Counted from the first letter of the stretch, positions 24,341 through 35,345 are shown. The stretch is DNA of 64,000 nucleotides from Atherinomorus stipes (GCA_023101725.1 JALJCO010003893.1:248001-312000), one strand, 5' to 3'. The notes: generated by a model from the letters alone, not told the origin. Made by a program: numbers and translations.

Positions 24341-25311
24341 AAAAATGCATTCTATGGTAATAAAAGCATAAAAGATAGAAACATATTCTATTGATATATT
24401 TATTTAAAACACACAATTGACTTTTTTGCATATTGCCCTTAACTAACCTGTTTTTTTTTTTGTTTGTTTTTTGTTGTTGTTTGTTTGTTTTATAAAAATG
24501 GTTCATGGCTCTTTCATCATGCAGTGAATGCATGTGATTAAATGTTAAATGTTTCTGTGTTTGGGTTGGTAGATGGGTCTCTCCCTCATACCGATGACTC
24601 AGAAATTTAAAACACATATCTTGTCACATGGGAACAGTTTAAGTTCAAAGTGACAGAGTTGCTTTTGTCACAAGCAACAAAAAAAAAGTTTCCTGAAGGC
24701 TGAACTTGAGTTCCTTGGCTTTGAAGGAATAGTATAGTCTCTCCATACAAGTGAGCTGAAAAACACTGACCAAAATATCCAGTCTGTTTGCTGTTTACAG
24801 CCTTTTGTATCCCATTTTCATCTCTGCTAAAAACAGACTCAGCTTAAAATGATAATATCTTTCTCTCTTTTTCTTGTAACCTCCTTAGAATTTGTGTCAA
24901 AGACTGCATTTACATGGCACAATTTTGAACCTATCAATCGACAATCAGAATAAAAATGCGTCATGTAAACATGTCAGCTGATCCGATTGGCCTTGATCTG
25001 AAAGACTTTCCAATCTGATCAAGAGGGGAGGTTAAAACCTTTTTACGATCCAATAAGGAGGAAAAAATGACCGCGTAAACAGTCATTCCGATTATTTCTG
25101 TGGAATTTTGTCTCTGCATATGCTTGAACCACGTGAGGGTTGGGTGACGTAGCAGATTCGGGGAAAATGGCGTAAGCAAAGCAGAGCAGGACTGTGCTGG
25201 GCAACCCAGATAGCAAATGGACAGTGCGGCAGATCCGCGGCAGCTGCGCTGTTTGTCTTGGATCTGCCTTGCGGAGTCACACTGTATAGCAGCCCGCATG
25301 CACAGCAGAAT

Positions 25312-25513
25312 AGATCCCCAGATGATCCACCTTCAGACTGGAAATTCTCATGTTAGGCAGAGCATAGGCAAACCTAAAGTGAGAGCTAAAACTCATGGCG
25401 AGGCCTCATTCCACCATTATGGGCCTCGTCTATGGAACAGCCTGCCAGAGAACCTCAGGGCTGCAGAGACTGTTAAAGTTTTTAAGAAGAGGCTCAAGAC
25501 CCTTTTAACTTAG
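25312..25513 (+). pseudogene. C-terminal end of an L2-type LINE ORF2
   Basis: The frame reads VRAKTHGEASFHHYGPRLWN and SLPENLRAAETVKVFKKRLK then stop at 25511, the standard C-terminus of L2-like ORF2. It is a severely 5'-truncated insertion. Confidence 0.85.
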
Positions 25514-26212
25514 CTTTTAATTTAATTTTATCTCATTTTTATATTATCTTTTTTTTTTCCTTTTTTTTTATTTGGTTTTGCGATATTTAAATTAATTTTA
25601 TATGGATTTTATTTGTATTAATTCCTTTTAGAGTATTTTATTATTATCTAGCTTTTATTTGATTTATTTACTTATTTTGGTTTAACCCTAAAAACTTTTA
25701 ATTTCCCCCAGTGTTTCCTCATGGGGATCCTTCACTGCGGGAGCTCTGCCTGCTCGGTCTGGGGGGGGTAACGGCTGTGGTGGATGCCCTTTTCTTGGTG
25801 TCTGGGGTCCTGCACTGCAGCCCTGCGGCTGTGGTGTGGACCCTGGCCTGTCCTGATCTGGGGGGTCCTTGCAGCTCGGCCTTATGTGGCTATGGTGGGC
25901 TGGCTCCTGGTGTGAATGGATCCCCAAGATATCATTTCCTCACAGCAGTGTCATGCCAGATGGTTTTTACTGTTCGTGTTTTTATACCTGTTGACTTAAA
26001 AGACAAAAGTTGGGGGTTTGCAGTCAGGTGTTGAATTGAGAGGGGGTTGGGTGTGTGCATGTGTGTGTTTTGTGTTATATATTTGGATGTGTGAAGGCTT
26101 GTTTTTAATGAATTTGCATTTGTTTTTATTATGTCGAGCACTTTGTGTTGCCTTTTAATGGTATGAAAAGTGCTTTATAGATAAAGCTTGATTTGATTTG
26201 ATTTGATTTGAT
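25514..26212 (+). mobile_element. 3' UTR and (TTGAT)n tail of the LINE fragment
   Basis: It ends AAAGTGCTTTATAGATAAAGCTTGATTTGATTTGATTTGAT, a LINE tail with tandem TTGAT units. Plus and minus ORFs inside (25688-26141) are UTR noise. Confidence 0.82.
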
Positions 26213-26903
26213 AGAGCTGTAGCTGCACCTTTGCCCTGATCAATAGTGGATCCATTCATGATCATATGCTTCAGCTGCAGGTCAAGTATGGACCTGTTAT
26301 ATGGCTGTATTTTTTAATCCCCACTGAAACAGTTAATTATTGAGCATTTCGACGGTCAAAATATTATAAAGTTAAAAAAGAAAAACCCTCTATTTACGAA
26401 CTAGGAGCCATTGCGCATGTCAAAAGAACTTCGACCGTATCTGTCCATCAAATAAATACAACCGATCGGATCGCTTTTCCCCCTGTCCATGTAAACACGT
26501 CAGCTGGAAGCTCTGATGGGAAAGATTTCAGTCGGATAGATGAATAATTTCTTCATGTAAACGTAGTCACTGTTTTGAGAAATTTTCTTTTCACCATCAT
26601 CTGTCAACATTACATGCGGTATAGGAAGGCTTTACTGTAATAATCAGTGTGAGGCAGCACCATGCCAGTCAGTGAGGCTGTGCTTTTACATGAAGATGCT
26701 TTGAGTTGAAGCTAATAGAAACATACATTGATTTTGAGTTTTTGCAGCAAAGCCATCCACCTGTTTTCTTGTGCAGCTATATATTAAGTTTTTCAGACAC
26801 CACACATGAGGTTTTTATATTATAAACTAAAGAGCATGACCTTGTTTAGTTTATATGTTTCAGGGGTTGCAGCAATCTGCTAGCATTGAACACTAGTTGT
26901 CTG

Positions 26904-28300
26904 GGGTCTGTTGCACGAAGCAGGTTCAACAAACTCCGAGAGTAACTCTGAACTCTGAGTTGACCTACTCGGAGATTGGAAACTCTGAGTTTTCAGTCCC
27001 ATAACAGCTGATTTGAGTTGGTTTAATCAACTCAGAGTAGTTCGACCCGGGGTTTTAACCCGCCACTACCAAGATAAAAAGCCAACATCAATTGAGCACA
27101 GATTCGACGAGTCACCATGGTAACGTAGACGCGAGGGCGGGGCTGCGCTCGCCATTGAATGGAGATATAACTTTTAAAGCCTCATATGGCGAGTTTAAAC
27201 TGCTGCCGCTGCTGCAAGCAAAAAAATAAAAAAAGAAAGAAAGAAAGACGGGAAAAGATTTAAGTTTAAATGCTGTCCTTTACAATCACAATGATGTTAC
27301 AGAGTAGAACTGTTTAATGGTAACGCGACAGTCTCGTATAATTTCACTATGGTTCAAGGTGACTGCTTGAATCCAGCTTTGTACTTTTACCACAGTCTTT
27401 TTATCTATTTAACTTGGGTGAAATCCCTCAGGGAGAAGCGCTCTTGTCGGCAGCATTAAGATTAAATATAACCGTCGCATTTCTCAAATGCCCTGCGTCT
27501 ACAATGAAAGAAAAAAAAATCTATTTGCGAAAAAATGCAGGGTAATAGACAATATGCTTCGAGAGAAAAGCGTATGGCAACATAAAAAAAAGCCACAACA
27601 AGAATTGAACCGCAGTTGTCTGCTTGGCAAACGAACACTTTATCCATTTAGCCAGAACCAGAGACAGCTGGACAGTCAAATGATCATGTTAAAGCATCTC
27701 TTGTAAACGGAGAGACAGGACCTCCAATTATCCCGTGTGGCTGGTGATATTATAAATGTACGGACGGATCAGCTCGTGTATGTAGATAACTGACCGTGAT
27801 GTGTAACTGTAACGTCAGAAATGACAACTGTCGGGAAATTAAACTTCTATCCGTGGTCTGATAATGATCTCTGAATATTTAACCCTTCATGCAGCATCTT
27901 AATCCATAAAATCCTTATCAAAAGACAAGGATGAACCTACCGACTCTGATTTATTTTTTAACATGTTTTATTTGAGACGGCAGCAGCCAAAACTCACCGC
28001 TGACTTAATGAATGAATGAGGAAAGGAAACGGCGAGTGTGACTAAAAGTGGGTGGAGACAGTGAGAAACTCAAGGTTTCTCCACACTAACCTGCTCCCGA
28101 CCAGGTTAGTTTCAGAGAGTCTGTTACCATGGTAACTGACCGAGGGTTTAAGTTACCCCTCTTCGTGCAACAGGCTAGAGTTACTCCTCTTTCCCTGGGT
28201 TGAGTTACCTACCTTTGTGTTACGAAAAACTCAGAGTTTCCCGAATTTCGGGGTAAAACAACTCAGGGTTTTCATTAAACCTGCTTCGTGCAACAGACCC
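26904..28300. mobile_element. 1.4-kb TIR element (GGGTCTGTTGCACGAAGC), CTG duplication
   Basis: Perfect terminal repeats begin GGGTCTGTTGCACGAAGC and the right end is its inverse. CTG flanks both sides (26901-26903, 28301-28303), a 3-bp duplication that fits Harbinger. Subterminal AACTCTGAGTT/AACTCAGAGT words recur on both sides. No transposase was found; the ORFs at 27462-27706 overlap on both strands and have no domain. A degenerate tRNA-like stretch lies inside on the minus strand. Confidence 0.8.
27600..27670 (-). other. Degenerate tRNA-like sequence
   Basis: On the minus strand TGGCTAAATGGATAA resembles an A box, and GCGGTTCAATTCT, 30 bases on, resembles a B box, with a loop TTGCCAA between them. 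The T-stem does not pair well, so it is not a working tRNA; it may be a tRNA-derived SINE head or chance. Confidence 0.3.
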
Positions 28301-28351
28301 CTGGACCTACATGGTGGACAGACAGAACAACAACCAGTGCAATAAAACACA

Positions 28352-29790
28352 AGGGCCTTGATTTACAAAAGGTTTGCACCTGTTAAAACGGGCACTATTT
28401 TCATTACAGGTGCAATAATCCCCTGGAGCTGATTTCCAAAGCAGGGCAAAAGGAGGTTTGCGCCTGTTAACGGGCAAAATAGCGCCGCTATCCATTTTGC
28501 GTCTCTGCTGTCGATGAATATGCAATCTGGGAGTTTCTGCAAGAAGGCGCAAAATACTGGGAGGAGACTATGCAAACAACTCAGCTTAACACGCGCAATG
28601 TGATTTATCAACCGTTCAACGGAAAGTGGGCACAAAAATTGCGTGTAATTTAGCACGTCTGAAAAGCAGGTATAACTGGTAGCATCATGCACTGATGGCT
28701 GAAAGAATGCTGCACACAGGACTGCAGACATGCAGCATCGGGTCAGAATCATTTCTCATGAGTGTGCAGGCGACACGTCAAGTTTTCATTATTTAATTAA
28801 ATAACAATCAACATCACTGTTGAACACGTGTTATTCTAGACATGAAGCAGAAGATCTGCAGCTGCAGCATCATGGTAGTTAAAGCTGACATTATTTATGT
28901 CTTTTTCTTTTCTTTTTTTTTTTTTTTTGCCAATGGCATATTTTTACATTAAAATCATCTCCTGCTCCTCCACACCCCAGCAACTGCTGCTGCTGCTCTG
29001 AGGTTGCTTTCCTGCGTGAAGTTGGCCCCCACCCCACAGAAAACTCTGTGAAAGTAACCAGTAATGTCACACAAACTATTGATACTATTTTTTACTGAGT
29101 TTTGCGTGGTGTGGGGGGCAATTACGCAGGTCCAGCACCCGGCATTGTGCCCAAGAGCGCGCAGTCTGTGCGTAATATCAGACCATCCTCAACAGCGTGT
29201 CCTCATCCATGTCCTTAAACTGCCCTCTTCTTGCGACCCACAGGGAGACCTGCTGCATTGTCTTTATTAATAGTTATTATATGTAGAGTTCATTTGTAAA
29301 AACAGACAAACACCACTGTGGAAAATCGGAGTTAACTGCTTTTGTTGCTGTCGGGTACAAAAGTCCTATCTCCATTTTACATCATTACTTCATGTGAACT
29401 TGATTTGGTGAAAATATTCAAAAAGTAAAAGAAGAGTTTATTTGCAAAAACAGTTAACTCCGTTTTTTCTAAATGGCGTTTGTCTATTTTTGCAAATGAA
29501 CTCTTAATATCTATCTTTTATTCTGTTTTTTATTTGCCTCATATTATATCTCTGGAACATCTCTCTATCAGGATGAATTTCATTTTCCATTTACCACATG
29601 CTCTTCTGAACTTTCCGTGGCGCAGCAATAGCCCACACTAAATTACCATTTAAATCCTGCTGTTTGCACCTGTTACAGATTGCACGTGTAATCTTTGTAG
29701 ATCACCTGCAAACGCTGAAGAGACAGTGCACCCTATTTATCTGCGACGCAAAGACATTAGCCTCGCAATTTGGATTCTTTGTAAATCAGG
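28352..29790. mobile_element. 1.4-kb TIR element (GGGCCTTGATTTACAAA)
   Basis: Left end GGGCCTTGATTTACAAAAGG and right end TTTGTAAATCAGGCCC are inverted repeats; GCACCTGTTA words recur subterminally on both sides. No transposase is visible and the target duplication could not be fixed. It starts about 50 bases after the preceding element ends. Confidence 0.7.
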
Positions 29791-29932
29791 CCCAAAGAGT
29801 GAGATAAACATAGTTTATCTGCCAGCATCTGCAAAAGTCCTGTTTGATTTGAGTTTTCTGCATATCGGCATGACAGTAATTTTACATTAAGTTTCAAATG
29901 TTTGAACTAATTTTATCCATTTTGGCTTTCAG

Positions 29933-30110
29933 GTTGTTCGGACCCTGGTCCTGACCCTGATCCTGAGCTAATGGAACCAATCCAGCCTTCAGTCTCAGTT
30001 TCACCACATGGGCGGTTTGAACGACTTCAGGAAGATCCCAACTATATTTCCCACTTTACCAGGGCTCCAGGCCACAAAGGCCAAAGACGACTGCAATGTT
30101 TTGTACTCAG
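29933..30110 (+). CDS. naaladl2: naaladl2-like, second exon seen (cytosolic tail)
   Basis: Acceptor TTTGGCTTTCAG precedes 29933 and donor GTAGTT follows 30110. The phase-1 join restores a glycine codon, then CSDPGPDPDPELMEP leads to the conserved GRFERLQEDPNYISHFTR near 30014-30066, the counterpart of GRFQRLQEESDYITHYTR in mammals. It ends in CFVL plus two bases (phase 2). The acidic/proline DPGPDPDPE stretch has no clear mammalian counterpart. The conserved block just before the membrane span is strong evidence for NAALADL2 over NAALAD2 or FOLH1, which have short cytosolic tails. Confidence 0.9.
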
Positions 30111-30258
30111 GTAGTTAAAAAATCCCCTGTAGAAACCTTTTCTTAGCACATTTCATTTGACAATATTGCTTTGAGATTTTAATTTTCATTCTGGACAGCA
30201 TCATAACTACTCTCAAACTGTGTACATATTGCGACCTTTTTTGTTTTTTTGTCTATAG
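30111..30258 (+). other. naaladl2-like short intron, 148 bp
   Basis: GTAGTT...GTCTATAG, phase 2. It holds no recognised element and contrasts with the 8.3-kb intron before it. Confidence 0.85.
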
Positions 30259-30420
30259 ATACTTCCTGGCAGGTTTGGGACTGTTTGTCCTGGGTGTCTT
30301 GGTAGGTTGGTTCACCCATACATCTTCAACCAAACGACCGCTTGTTCCACCTGAAACTTCAGACCTGCTGGAAGAACTGCTGAGAGGAATCAAAGCTGAA
30401 AAGATAGATGCGCTTCAAAA
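30259..30420 (+). CDS. naaladl2: naaladl2-like, third exon seen (membrane span and start of stalk)
   Basis: The phase-2 join gives R, then YFLAGLGLFVLGVLVGWF, a membrane span of 18 residues (about residues 117-134 counted from the ATG at 21446). It is followed by HTSSTKRPLVPPETSDLLEE and LLRGIKAEKIDALQ, matching the mammalian order of span, short linker and helical stalk before the ectodomain. The donor is GTAAGC at 30421. The basic residues just before the span predict a type II orientation with the dipeptidase-like ectodomain outside the cell or in the lumen. Ectodomain exons were searched for by eye to 64000 and not found. Confidence 0.9.
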
Positions 30421-31329
30421 GTAAGCTTGCATAGCACTCACAGTCCAGACAAACAAACTAACACGAGACAAAGGAATTAAAAAGACTACAGTCAATAATA
30501 GAAGATAAAAGTGGTTAAAAGAAATGTTCCCATTAATTCAACTGCAGTGTTTTCTCATAGTCTGCTATGTATTATTTTGCACAAGATTGGTTAATTATTC
30601 GCTGGTTTCATTGGGGAACTAGAAGAAAACTGTCACCTACAGTAAGTTAGTTAGAGCTGTTGGAGTTGCACTGATGTTTAAAAGAGGTAAGATAGACAGA
30701 AACCAGACAGAGAAGATCACAGTTTGATGCCTTTGAAGTCTAAGTCCACTATTATCTGCACTTGTTGCCCTCCAGGCACTGATCTATATATATCCTTAAC
30801 GAAAAGGAAAACTCAGAAAGATAAAGAGCCTTCACCAGGTACCAATATGTCTTTTTTTTCTGGGGTGGGGAGGAGGGGGGAGGGGGGTGTAGAGATAAAA
30901 AAAAAAAAAAAAAACAATCTCTGTCAACCTGAACATTGTTTTCTCCAAGCCAAAGGATCATGGGATGTCTGGTTGTATGTGTCTATGGAAGATAACTGGC
31001 TTTCTCACTGAACTGAGACAATCGTGTCTCTATGGTTTTCTCTGAGTTTTCCACCTTTTTTTCCCACCGTCCATATTTTAGTTTCTCACATTTATATTTG
31101 AAGGTGCCAAAAACACCCCCATCTGTCCATAGCAACCAAAGCTGCCCCCACACACAGACACTGTAGATTTTTCCTTCTGTTAAATATAGATGAAATCAGT
31201 TCTTTTCTCCTTCTGCTGGTGTCAAATATCACGACCCTTATTTAAACTGATCTCTGACCCCTGAATTAACTAATACTTTCAGCTCATGCCCCTCCATGAT
31301 CTTTCACCTCTGAGGTAATGTTGGCTGTA
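30421..31329 (+). other. Start of long naaladl2-like intron, unassigned
   Basis: No repeat family was recognised apart from a G-rich stretch followed by an A run at about 30860-30915. The ORFs on both strands at 30724-31011 are driven by those runs. Confidence 0.5.
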
Positions 31330-32072
31330 CAGTTGTGCTTGAAAGTTTACATAACCTCTCATTAAAAATTAGGCTTTTTACTATAGTAATTTATATAACA
31401 AGAAACTGAAAAAGTAATAATAAATAAAAATTTACTGAATTATAATTTAGTCAAATAAAATACTGATTTTGAATTGTGGTTTAAAAAAAATCTAAAAAAT
31501 TAACAAACTAAACTTGTCCCAGACATCTTGCTTATGAACAGTGGCCCAAAATACCGGCCGACAGGTGCAGACGTCTGATTGGACATTACAGCAAACACCT
31601 GATTGCAGTGACTGTATAAACAAAACAGTGTTGCTCAACAAAATTTTAGTTTAGGAGCCCCATAGTGGTCCGTGTACCTCGCGGCCATTCGTTTTTCGTT
31701 TTGATATCAAAAAACGAAAAACGAGAATTCAACCTATTTCCGATTTTCGTTTGGAAGATGGTAAACAAAAAACGGTAAACGAGTTATTTCCCGTTTTTCG
31801 TTTTGAAATCGAAAATCGAAAAACGGAAAACGAACCTTTATCTGATTTTCCATTAAAAGCTTTATTTTTACAAAGTCGGGAAATAAAATACGACCAAAAT
31901 TCATTTCTTAATCTTGCTTTGGCTTGAACCGGAAGAGCGTTCTTCTTCTTCTGCTGCTGCTGAAACTACCCTGCGGCGTATGGACCAATCACCTGACTTT
32001 GTTCGCTCACACCCACCTCCACCTACTGCTGTGGGCTCGGCTGCTAAAGCTAACAGCTTGCCTCGGGAAATA

Positions 32073-32632
32073 ATGGTTGATTTGTGCTTTTGATGTTCTG
32101 ATCGACATTCCAGCATTGGATTTAATTTTCTAGGCCGCTAGTTGATCCTGAACGACGAGCTAAATGTGATGCTGCTATAAAACGTGACAACTGGAGGCCA
32201 TCGGAGAGTTCTCGGCTGGGCAGCAGCCTGGTAGCAGCACTTTCTCAGTGGTAAGTCCCCTGATTATTCTGTTTTGTTCGCTTTTCAAGTATATTTTGGG
32301 TGAGCTGGTGTAACTTTATGTAAAATGAAGATAATGCATCACTAAAATGCAGCAATCCGCGGTTGATTAACGTTGTTACGACCAGATACTTCACGTTTGT
32401 CGGTTGTACAAAACACGTCTGACGAAGGCTTTTTGTGTCTCCCCCAGGTGACAATACGCCGTCCCCAGCTGATACTCTGTCCATCTTCATGTTTGTCTGC
32501 GATCCAGAGAAAAGAAGAACAAGGGAAGATCTGGAAACGTTTGCAAGAAGACAACAAGCTAACGAGAGTTTTAAGTTCTCAGAACAAATAAAACCTTACA
32601 GACTTTTATTGTCATTTGTGGTGTCAATAAAC
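32073..32632 (+). pseudogene. THAP-domain gene remnant, left arm of the large foldback
   Basis: From ATG at 32073 the frame reads MVDLCF, stop, CSDRHSSIGFNF, the start of a THAP domain. After an indel DPERRAKCDAAIKRDNWRPS (from about 32144) and ESSRLGSSLVA follow, resembling the THAP pattern DPERR..W...RDNW.P...RLCSSHF with W to C and C to G changes. GTAAGT at 32252 and CCCCCAG ending at 32447 look like an intron, after which GDNTPSPADTLSIF resembles the usual end of THAP domains. Stops and substitutions at zinc ligands show that it is dead. It would have been the DNA-binding half of a transposase. Confidence 0.65.
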
Positions 32633-34167
32633 TAAACATAAAGCAGCTGTTCCCTCAGTTATTGTGACGTTAGCTCTAAATATAATGTTGGGATGTATCT
32701 AATGTTTACATGGTGTTAACGTTATCTGGGTCTACTGTTTTTGTCTGTAACATGAAAAGGAAATTATACTTTGGGACACTTTCCACATCCGACGGTCTGA
32801 TGCCATCCTGCACCAGATATTTACATGTAGAAATGTCTTATGACTTCTAGCTTTTGTTTCTCCTCTGGTGACGTGCAATTTTCGACTGATGTGGTTGTTG
32901 TAAACGTCATGGTAGCAGGCAGCAACATCTCCGTCTATTGGCAGTTTCGAAAGTTTGTAAACAAGGATTTGGGAAAATCGTAATGGTCTTGAGCACCAAC
33001 AAAGGCAATTTATTAATTATTTATTTATTTAAATATTCCTGTCTGATCTGCCCACATAAAAGCTGAACTGGCTTTGAAAGAGTAAAATCCTCCAGCACCG
33101 TCCATCCTAAACTAGAGCCAGCAGCAAGTTAAGTCACTCCGCAGCTGTTGCAGTCGCTCTCTCTCTCGTTTTAAAATAAACTTTAATACCCAAATAACTG
33201 TCCTACAAACAAAAACTATGCAAAGTAGTGTAACATGGGGAGATGACTTCTGGAATTACAGAAGCAAACTAAGTGTAGGAGCTATTAGGCGGTTGGATAT
33301 TCATTCAGTAGGTGACAGGTGAAACGCAGCATCAGCACCTGGGTGGTGGGTGTGTCACAAGGTTTGAAAGTTGCACCTCCTGATTCAGAGCGCTTGTTAA
33401 GATGAATGGATGAGGGAGTGGGGTGAGCCCGGCGGTTGTCCTAATTTCTGTTGACCGCGTATTATTTTTGTGCAGTCTTTTAGTCTAACGCTTTAGTCTG
33501 TGATTAAGCTGGACATTTAAATAATCTGAAACAAAAGGAATAAACGGCAACGCTTTGACAGAGGTCTTTGGAGTTGCTTCCTGGAACACGCGCGTCTGAC
33601 AGATAACCCAGAGTTCAGCCCACGGCGGCACTTTAGTCACGTTTTGCCGTAATAATAAGAGAAACCATTCAGTTCAATAATTAACAAACGGATGCGGCTT
33701 GTCAGAGACTGGCTTAGTTTTGATACAATTTTTGCTATTATTGTAAATTATAATGGTTGAATATAGATTAATGCAGAAAATATGTAAGGCTGGAGTCTGA
33801 CCATCTCTTTGCGGAGGTGGAATTTACCCAACAGCAAAATCACAGGTTTCTCTCCATCAGCATATTATCGTTTTCATAGAAACATTTATAAAATTTTCCT
33901 CCTCTTATATATTTCCACATATCAGTCCAACATATTCCAGTGTACACATAAAATGACAAATAGGTGCAGAATCCCAGCCAGGTTAGCTTTTTGCCACCCA
34001 TGCAGGATGTAACCAAAGACTGAACAAAAGTAAAAGTTTTTTTTTTCTGCATGTGAAAGACGAAAACAGACCCAGATAACGTTAACACCATGTAAACATT
34101 AGATACATCCCAACATTATATTTAGAGCTAACGTCACAATAACTGAGGGAACAGCTGCTTTATGTTT

Positions 34168-34730
34168 AGTTTATTGACACCACAAATGACAATAAAAGTC
34201 TGTAAGGTTTTATTTGTTCTGAGAACTTAAAACTCTCGTTAGCTTGTTGTCTTCTTGCAAACGTTTCCAGATCTTCCCTTGTTCTTCTTTTCTCTGGATC
34301 GCAGACAAACATGAAGATGGACAGAGTATCAGCTGGGGACGGCGTATTGTCACCTGGGGGAGACACAAAAAGCCTTCGTCAGACGTGTTTTGTACAACCG
34401 ACAAACGTGAAGTATCTGGTCGTAACAACGTTAATCAACCGCGGATTGCTGCATTTTAGTGATGCATTATCTTCATTTTACATAAACTTACACCAGCTCA
34501 CCCAAAATATACTTGAAAAGCGAACAAAACAGAATAATCAGGGGACTTACCACTGATAAAGTGTTGCTACCAGGCTGCTGCCCAGCCGAGAACTCTCCGA
34601 TGGCCTCCAGTTGTCACGTTTTATAGCAGCATCACATTTAGCTCGTCGTTCAGGATCAACTAGCGGCCTAGAAAATTAAATCCAATGCTGGAATGTCGAT
34701 CAGAACATCAAAAGCACAAATCAACCATTA
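34168..34730 (-). pseudogene. THAP-domain gene remnant, right arm (mirror copy)
   Basis: This is the reverse-oriented copy of 32073-32632, with the same stop, the same indel and the same splice-like sites. Sharing these lesions means that the gene decayed before the arms were duplicated or the arms have been homogenised since. Confidence 0.65.
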
Positions 34731-35217
34731 TTTCCCGAGGCAAGCTGTTAGCTTTAGCAGCCGAGCCCACAGCAGTAGGTGGAGGTGGGTGTGAGCGAAC
34801 AAAGTCAGGTGATTGGTCCATACGCCGCAGGGTAGTTTCAGCAGCAGCAGCAGAAGAAGAACGCTCTTCCGGTTCAAGCCAAAGCAAGATTAAGAAATGA
34901 ATTTTGGTCGTATTTTATTTCCCGACTTTGTAAAAATAAAGCTTTTAATGGAAAATCAGATAAAGGTTCGTTTTCCGTTTTTCGATTTTCGATTTAAAAA
35001 CGAAAAACGGGAAATAACTCGTTTACCGTTTTTTGTTTACCATCTTCCAAACGAAAATCGGAAATAGGCTGGATTCTCGTTTTTCGTTTTTTGATATCAA
35101 AACGAAAAACGAATGGCCGCGAGGTACACGGACCCATAGTGCTTGTTTGCTTGTTTTATTTGTTTATTTGTTTTCAATATTTTTGTTAAATCATAATCCA
35201 AAATCAATGTCATGCCT

Positions 35218-35234
35218 GCCCCCCCCCCCCCAAA

Positions 35235-35301
<67 letters not shown>

Positions 35302-35302
35302 T
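35218..35302. repeat. C10-A19 runs followed by (TA)n
   Basis: Homopolymer C and A runs pass into TA repeats, inside the right remnant of the interrupted MITE. Confidence 0.95.
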
Positions 35303-35345
35303 ATAAATTTTGTCAATTTCAAATTATTTTATTGACACCTGATTT

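Larger units (their letters stand above)
24902..26578. mobile_element. Inverted-repeat element (GACTGCATTTACATG) split by a LINE 3' end
   Basis: Left end GACTGCATTTACATGGCAC and right end CTTCATGTAAACGTAGTC are inverted. Internal words (ATGTAAACATGTCAGCTGATCCGAT, left; CATGTAAACACGTCAGCTGGAAGC, right) extend the match. No coding sequence belongs to it. The LINE fragment at about 25312-26212 lies inside. Confidence 0.65.
21615..29932 (+). other. naaladl2-like intron, 8.3 kb, filled with mobile elements
   Basis: It begins GTTAGA and ends TTTGGCTTTCAG, a GT-AG intron of phase 1. Bases 21620-22260 and 24345-24900 hold nothing recognised; the remaining parts hold the LINE, Tc1 and inverted-repeat elements annotated separately. 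Confidence 0.85.
31668..35133. mobile_element. Large foldback transposon with about 1.09-kb inverted arms and THAP remnants
   Basis: The 3466-bp element starts GTCCGTGTACCTCGCGGCC and ends with its inverse. CCATAGTG flanks both ends (31660-31667, 35134-35141), an 8-bp duplication. Arms 31668-32754 and 34050-35133 are almost identical in reverse; only a few differences were noted. The central 1.3 kb (32755-34049) is unique and holds no transposase. The outer 180 bases contain several CGTTTTTCG palindromic words. An 8-bp duplication occurs in the P and hAT superfamilies; a THAP remnant in the arms favours a P-type or other THAP-bearing source (inference). Confidence 0.92.
31330..35345. mobile_element. 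Tc1-type MITE interrupted by the large foldback element
   Basis: The left part (31330-31667) starts CAGTTGTGCTTGAAAGTTTAC after a TA. It continues with TTGCTCAACAAAATTTTAGTTTAGGAGCCCCATAGTG, the inverse-strand counterpart of 15520-15560. The right part resumes at 35142 with CTTGTTTGCTTGTTTTATTTG and CCAAAATCAATGTCATG, matching the continuation of the 15325 MITE, and runs to about 35345 across C, A and TA runs. Its right terminus is lost or diverged. Confidence 0.78.

Noticed and set aside
27462..27706. Transposase for the 26904 TIR element
   Set aside because: Short ORFs on opposite strands with no DDE or other transposase motif.
32245..34900. Paired ORFs in the foldback arms read as genes in the opposite frame
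   Set aside because: They are mirror images created by the inverted arms; the supported reading is the THAP remnant in another frame.
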